Assembly (NCBI GenBank): GCA_028275265.1
Contig: JAPWUZ010000120.1
Span: 1 to 7,645 of the forward strand
Length of the DNA: 7,645 bases
Reading direction: 5' to 3'
DNA from: Armatimonadota bacterium
Lineage (GTDB): Bacteria > Armatimonadota > HRBIN16
In this document: positions 5,978 through 7,645 of the stretch, piece by piece
How positions within the stretch are numbered: position 1 is the stretch's first letter
Layout of the letters: each line of letters opens with the position of its first letter
Position numbers and translations under genes: made by a program
The notes under the pieces: generated by a model
Told to the model about the DNA's origin: nothing
Databases searched by the model: none
The model's input: only the letters and a program-made list of their open reading frames with translations

Positions 5978-6784
5978 TCATGCTCCCTTACTACCAGAGG
6001 CGAGCCACACGTAGCCCAGTATGCTTCGCAGGGATTCTACCGGCAGGTGGGTGTTGACCAACTCATAAAACTCCCTCCGTGTAAAACGATAATAGTAGAT
6101 ACCACCCGGATGCATCCCCTGTTTGGCTCCGCCCCAGCGTGTCAGCCACGACCAGTGATAACCGGATATCGCATATCGTCCTCCCGGCTTGAGCACGCGA
6201 GCCATCTCCGCCACCACCTGCAGGCGCAGTCGGTCACTGGGAAGATGCTCTACCAGCTGGCAACTGGCTACCGCGTCAAGCACTTCGTCCGCAAGGGGCA
6301 GGAAACAGGCGTCTGCGTGTATCAACAGCGTCTTCTCCAGAAAGCCCGCCTGTTGCATCCGCTGGCGGCACACCCGCAGGCTTTGCAACGAGAAATCCAC
6401 GCCTATCGCGAAATCGGCAAGCGCAGCAAAATGCTGCAGCATCCGTCCCGTACCGCAACCGATTTCCGCCAGTACATTAAACCGCCCCGATTCACCTCGC
6501 AGCGCGCGTAACGTCATGCGGGTTTCCACCGGCGACATGAGGAGCAGTCCCAGCAGACGGTCGTATTGTGAAGCCTGTGCGTCCCGTGCCTGTATCTCCG
6601 ATTGCTTGCGCAGCCACTCTTCACGCTCATGCGCTGTCGCGAGGTCGGGCAGCACGAAGCTGGGAATGCCATCCACGATGGGAAACGTCCTCTGACATTC
6701 GGAACACCGTATTTCTCCCTCGCCCGCAAGCAACTGCCCGCGGTCAAAGGGACATCTCAACATCTTGCTCTGCCACTGTTGCAT
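5978..6784 (-). CDS. Class I SAM-dependent methyltransferase with Trm112-like N-terminal zinc ribbon
   Basis: The 268-residue protein starts with a Trm112-like domain: CPFD at 11-14, CSEC at 27-30, and the typical QRTFPIVDGIPSFV (31-44). One of the usual four cysteines is Asp14, so the metal site would be Cys3Asp or degenerate. A helical linker (about 50-100) follows, then a Rossmann methyltransferase core: SAM-binding motif I EIGCGTGRM (107-115), acidic Asp130 at the end of strand 2, HADACFLPLADEVLDAV (156-172) and QLVEHL (176-181), the type-11 methyltransferase pattern. KPGG (199-202) follows strand 5. Similar proteins methylate small molecules, quinone or lipid intermediates; the substrate here is unknown. 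It lies inside the zinc operon, 22 bp after the binding-protein gene and 1 bp before the ATPase gene, with an AAGGGA ribosome site 6 nt from its ATG. A link to metal status is inference from position and from the zinc ribbon. Confidence 0.85.
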   Translation of the reverse strand: MQQWQSKMLRCPFDRGQLLAGEGEIRCSECQRTFPIVDGIPSFVLPDLATAHEREEWLRKQSEIQARDAQASQYDRLLGLLLMSPVETRMTLRALRGESGRFNVLAEIGCGTGRMLQHFAALADFAIGVDFSLQSLRVCRQRMQQAGFLEKTLLIHADACFLPLADEVLDAVASCQLVEHLPSDRLRLQVVAEMARVLKPGGRYAISGYHWSWLTRWGGAKQGMHPGGIYYYRFTRREFYELVNTHLPVESLRSILGYVWLASGSKGA

Positions 6785-6806
6785 GTTCCATCCCTTCGCA
6801 AATAGC

Positions 6807-7645
6807 CTAGCGGCGCATGGCTCTATCCAGCGTTTCGATATTACGCATCATGCGTTGCTGGTAGCTCTCACCCGGACTTTTCCACGTTTGCTCCAGCGGG
6901 TCCAGCAGGAATACCGGCACCTGCAGGTCTGCTGCCACTGCTTCCACCAGCCGCGAGGAGGCGGGCGGTGCAGCAAAGATAACCTGTACCCGCTCGCGAC
7001 GTGCGGTATTCATCAGGTCGCGTAGCCATCGGGCGGACGGCTCGACGCCGGGCAGAGGTTCAAACACAGCGACTTGCTCGAGTCCTGCCTCCTCGGCGAG
7101 GTAGCGGTAGGCTCCATGCGCCGCGATAAACTTCTTTTGCTTCCACGCTTTTGCTCTTTCTGTCAGAACACGGCGCAGCTCCTGCAGCTGCGTCATCAGT
7201 CGGTTTGCATTGCGCTGGTAATCTTCGGCGTGTGCCGGGTCTAGGGCGACCAGTGCATCTCTCGCGTTTTGCGCCATGCGCATTGCGTTCCGCAGAGAGA
7301 GCCAGACATGCGGGTCCACCAACTCTTCGTGATGTTCTTCGTTTCCGTGCTCGTGTGCATGCAGGTGCTCGTGTTCCGCCAGTGCAGGGAGAGCCCAGCA
7401 GCCCTCTGCTAATTCTACCACGCGCGGGTGTCTGCGACCAAGTCCGCGCAGCATGGTTTGCAGAAAAGGTTCGGCATCCAGCCCCAGCGCGAACACCACA
7501 TCCGCCTGCTGCAGGGATTTCATGTGCTTTGCCGTGGGAGCGAACGAGTGCAGCTCTCCACCCGGAGGCAGAATGGTTTGCACCAAAACATGCTTGCCTC
7601 CCACCTGTTGCACGATATCGGCAACCGGGAAGAAGGTAGCCACCA
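6807..7645 (-). CDS. znuA: Zinc ABC transporter substrate-binding protein (ZnuA-like), 5' partial
   Basis: The last 278 residues of a cluster A-I metal-binding protein; the signal peptide and first residues lie beyond the window. The GTG at 7641-7643 is probably an internal valine, since VATFFPVADIVQQVGG is the usual first strand of the mature domain. Numbering from that codon, the expected ligands are His32 (GGELHSF), His112 (VDPHVWLS), His176 (IAAHGAYRYLAEEAGL) and Asp248 (FLLDPLE). A His in the third place, where manganese-binding PsaA-type proteins have Glu, favours zinc. A His/Glu-rich loop at 91-105 (seven His) lies before DPHVWLS, as in zinc-specific members, and is thought to help capture zinc. 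The protein acts outside the membrane, tethered or periplasmic, and delivers metal to the permease. It is the first gene of the cluster visible here; the promoter and any Zur site are outside the window. Confidence 0.92.
   Translation of the reverse strand, partial: VATFFPVADIVQQVGGKHVLVQTILPPGGELHSFAPTAKHMKSLQQADVVFALGLDAEPFLQTMLRGLGRRHPRVVELAEGCWALPALAEHEHLHAHEHGNEEHHEELVDPHVWLSLRNAMRMAQNARDALVALDPAHAEDYQRNANRLMTQLQELRRVLTERAKAWKQKKFIAAHGAYRYLAEEAGLEQVAVFEPLPGVEPSARWLRDLMNTARRERVQVIFAAPPASSRLVEAVAADLQVPVFLLDPLEQTWKSPGESYQQRMMRNIETLDRAMRR

Noticed and set aside
7641..7643. GTG as the true start of the binding protein
   Set aside because: The codon corresponds to a valine in the first strand of the mature domain, and starting there would leave no signal peptide for a protein that must act outside the membrane.

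Overview
The window is a GC-rich bacterial segment with short intergenic gaps. It holds the end of one gene, two co-directional gene clusters on the minus strand, a broken Rhs fragment and one structured intergenic element. The mix of a Tat-exported Gfo/Idh/MocA protein, a secreted HEAT-repeat protein with a C-terminal beta domain and Rhs/YD-repeat debris is common in Armatimonadota, Planctomycetota, Verrucomicrobiota and related environmental bacteria. I lean towards an Armatimonadota-like genome, but this is an inference from gene style and not an identification.

Layout. 3-200 (+) is the C-terminal end of an M29-family metalloaminopeptidase that starts outside the window. 201-409 is a convergent intergenic space holding an element of about 157 bp bounded by 13-bp inverted repeats and containing two similar hairpins. 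410-2278 (-) is an exported HEAT-repeat protein, and 2295-3584 (-) just upstream of it is a Tat-signal Gfo/Idh/MocA oxidoreductase; the pair reads as one operon (oxidoreductase first, 16-bp gap). 3585-3804 is the leader region of that operon. 3805-4412 (+) is a truncated, frameshifted Rhs/YD-repeat pseudogene. 4451-7645 (-) is a zinc-type ABC uptake operon.

The zinc cluster reads, in transcription order, znuA-like binding protein (5' end outside the window), then a class I SAM methyltransferase with an N-terminal Trm112-like zinc ribbon, then znuC-like ATPase, then znuB-like permease. Gaps are 22 bp, 1 bp and a 4-base ATGA overlap, so the methyltransferase is embedded in the transporter transcript. 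The binding protein catches zinc outside the membrane, the permease passes it across, and the ATPase powers the step. The methyltransferase's substrate is unknown, and its position between the transporter genes is the most interesting functional question here.

I do not see a convincing new defence, CRISPR, phage or RNA system. The most notable items are the methyltransferase inside the zinc operon, the MITE-like element with inverted termini at 221-377, the Rhs fragment cut at the end of its core, and the exported oxidoreductase/HEAT-protein pair.
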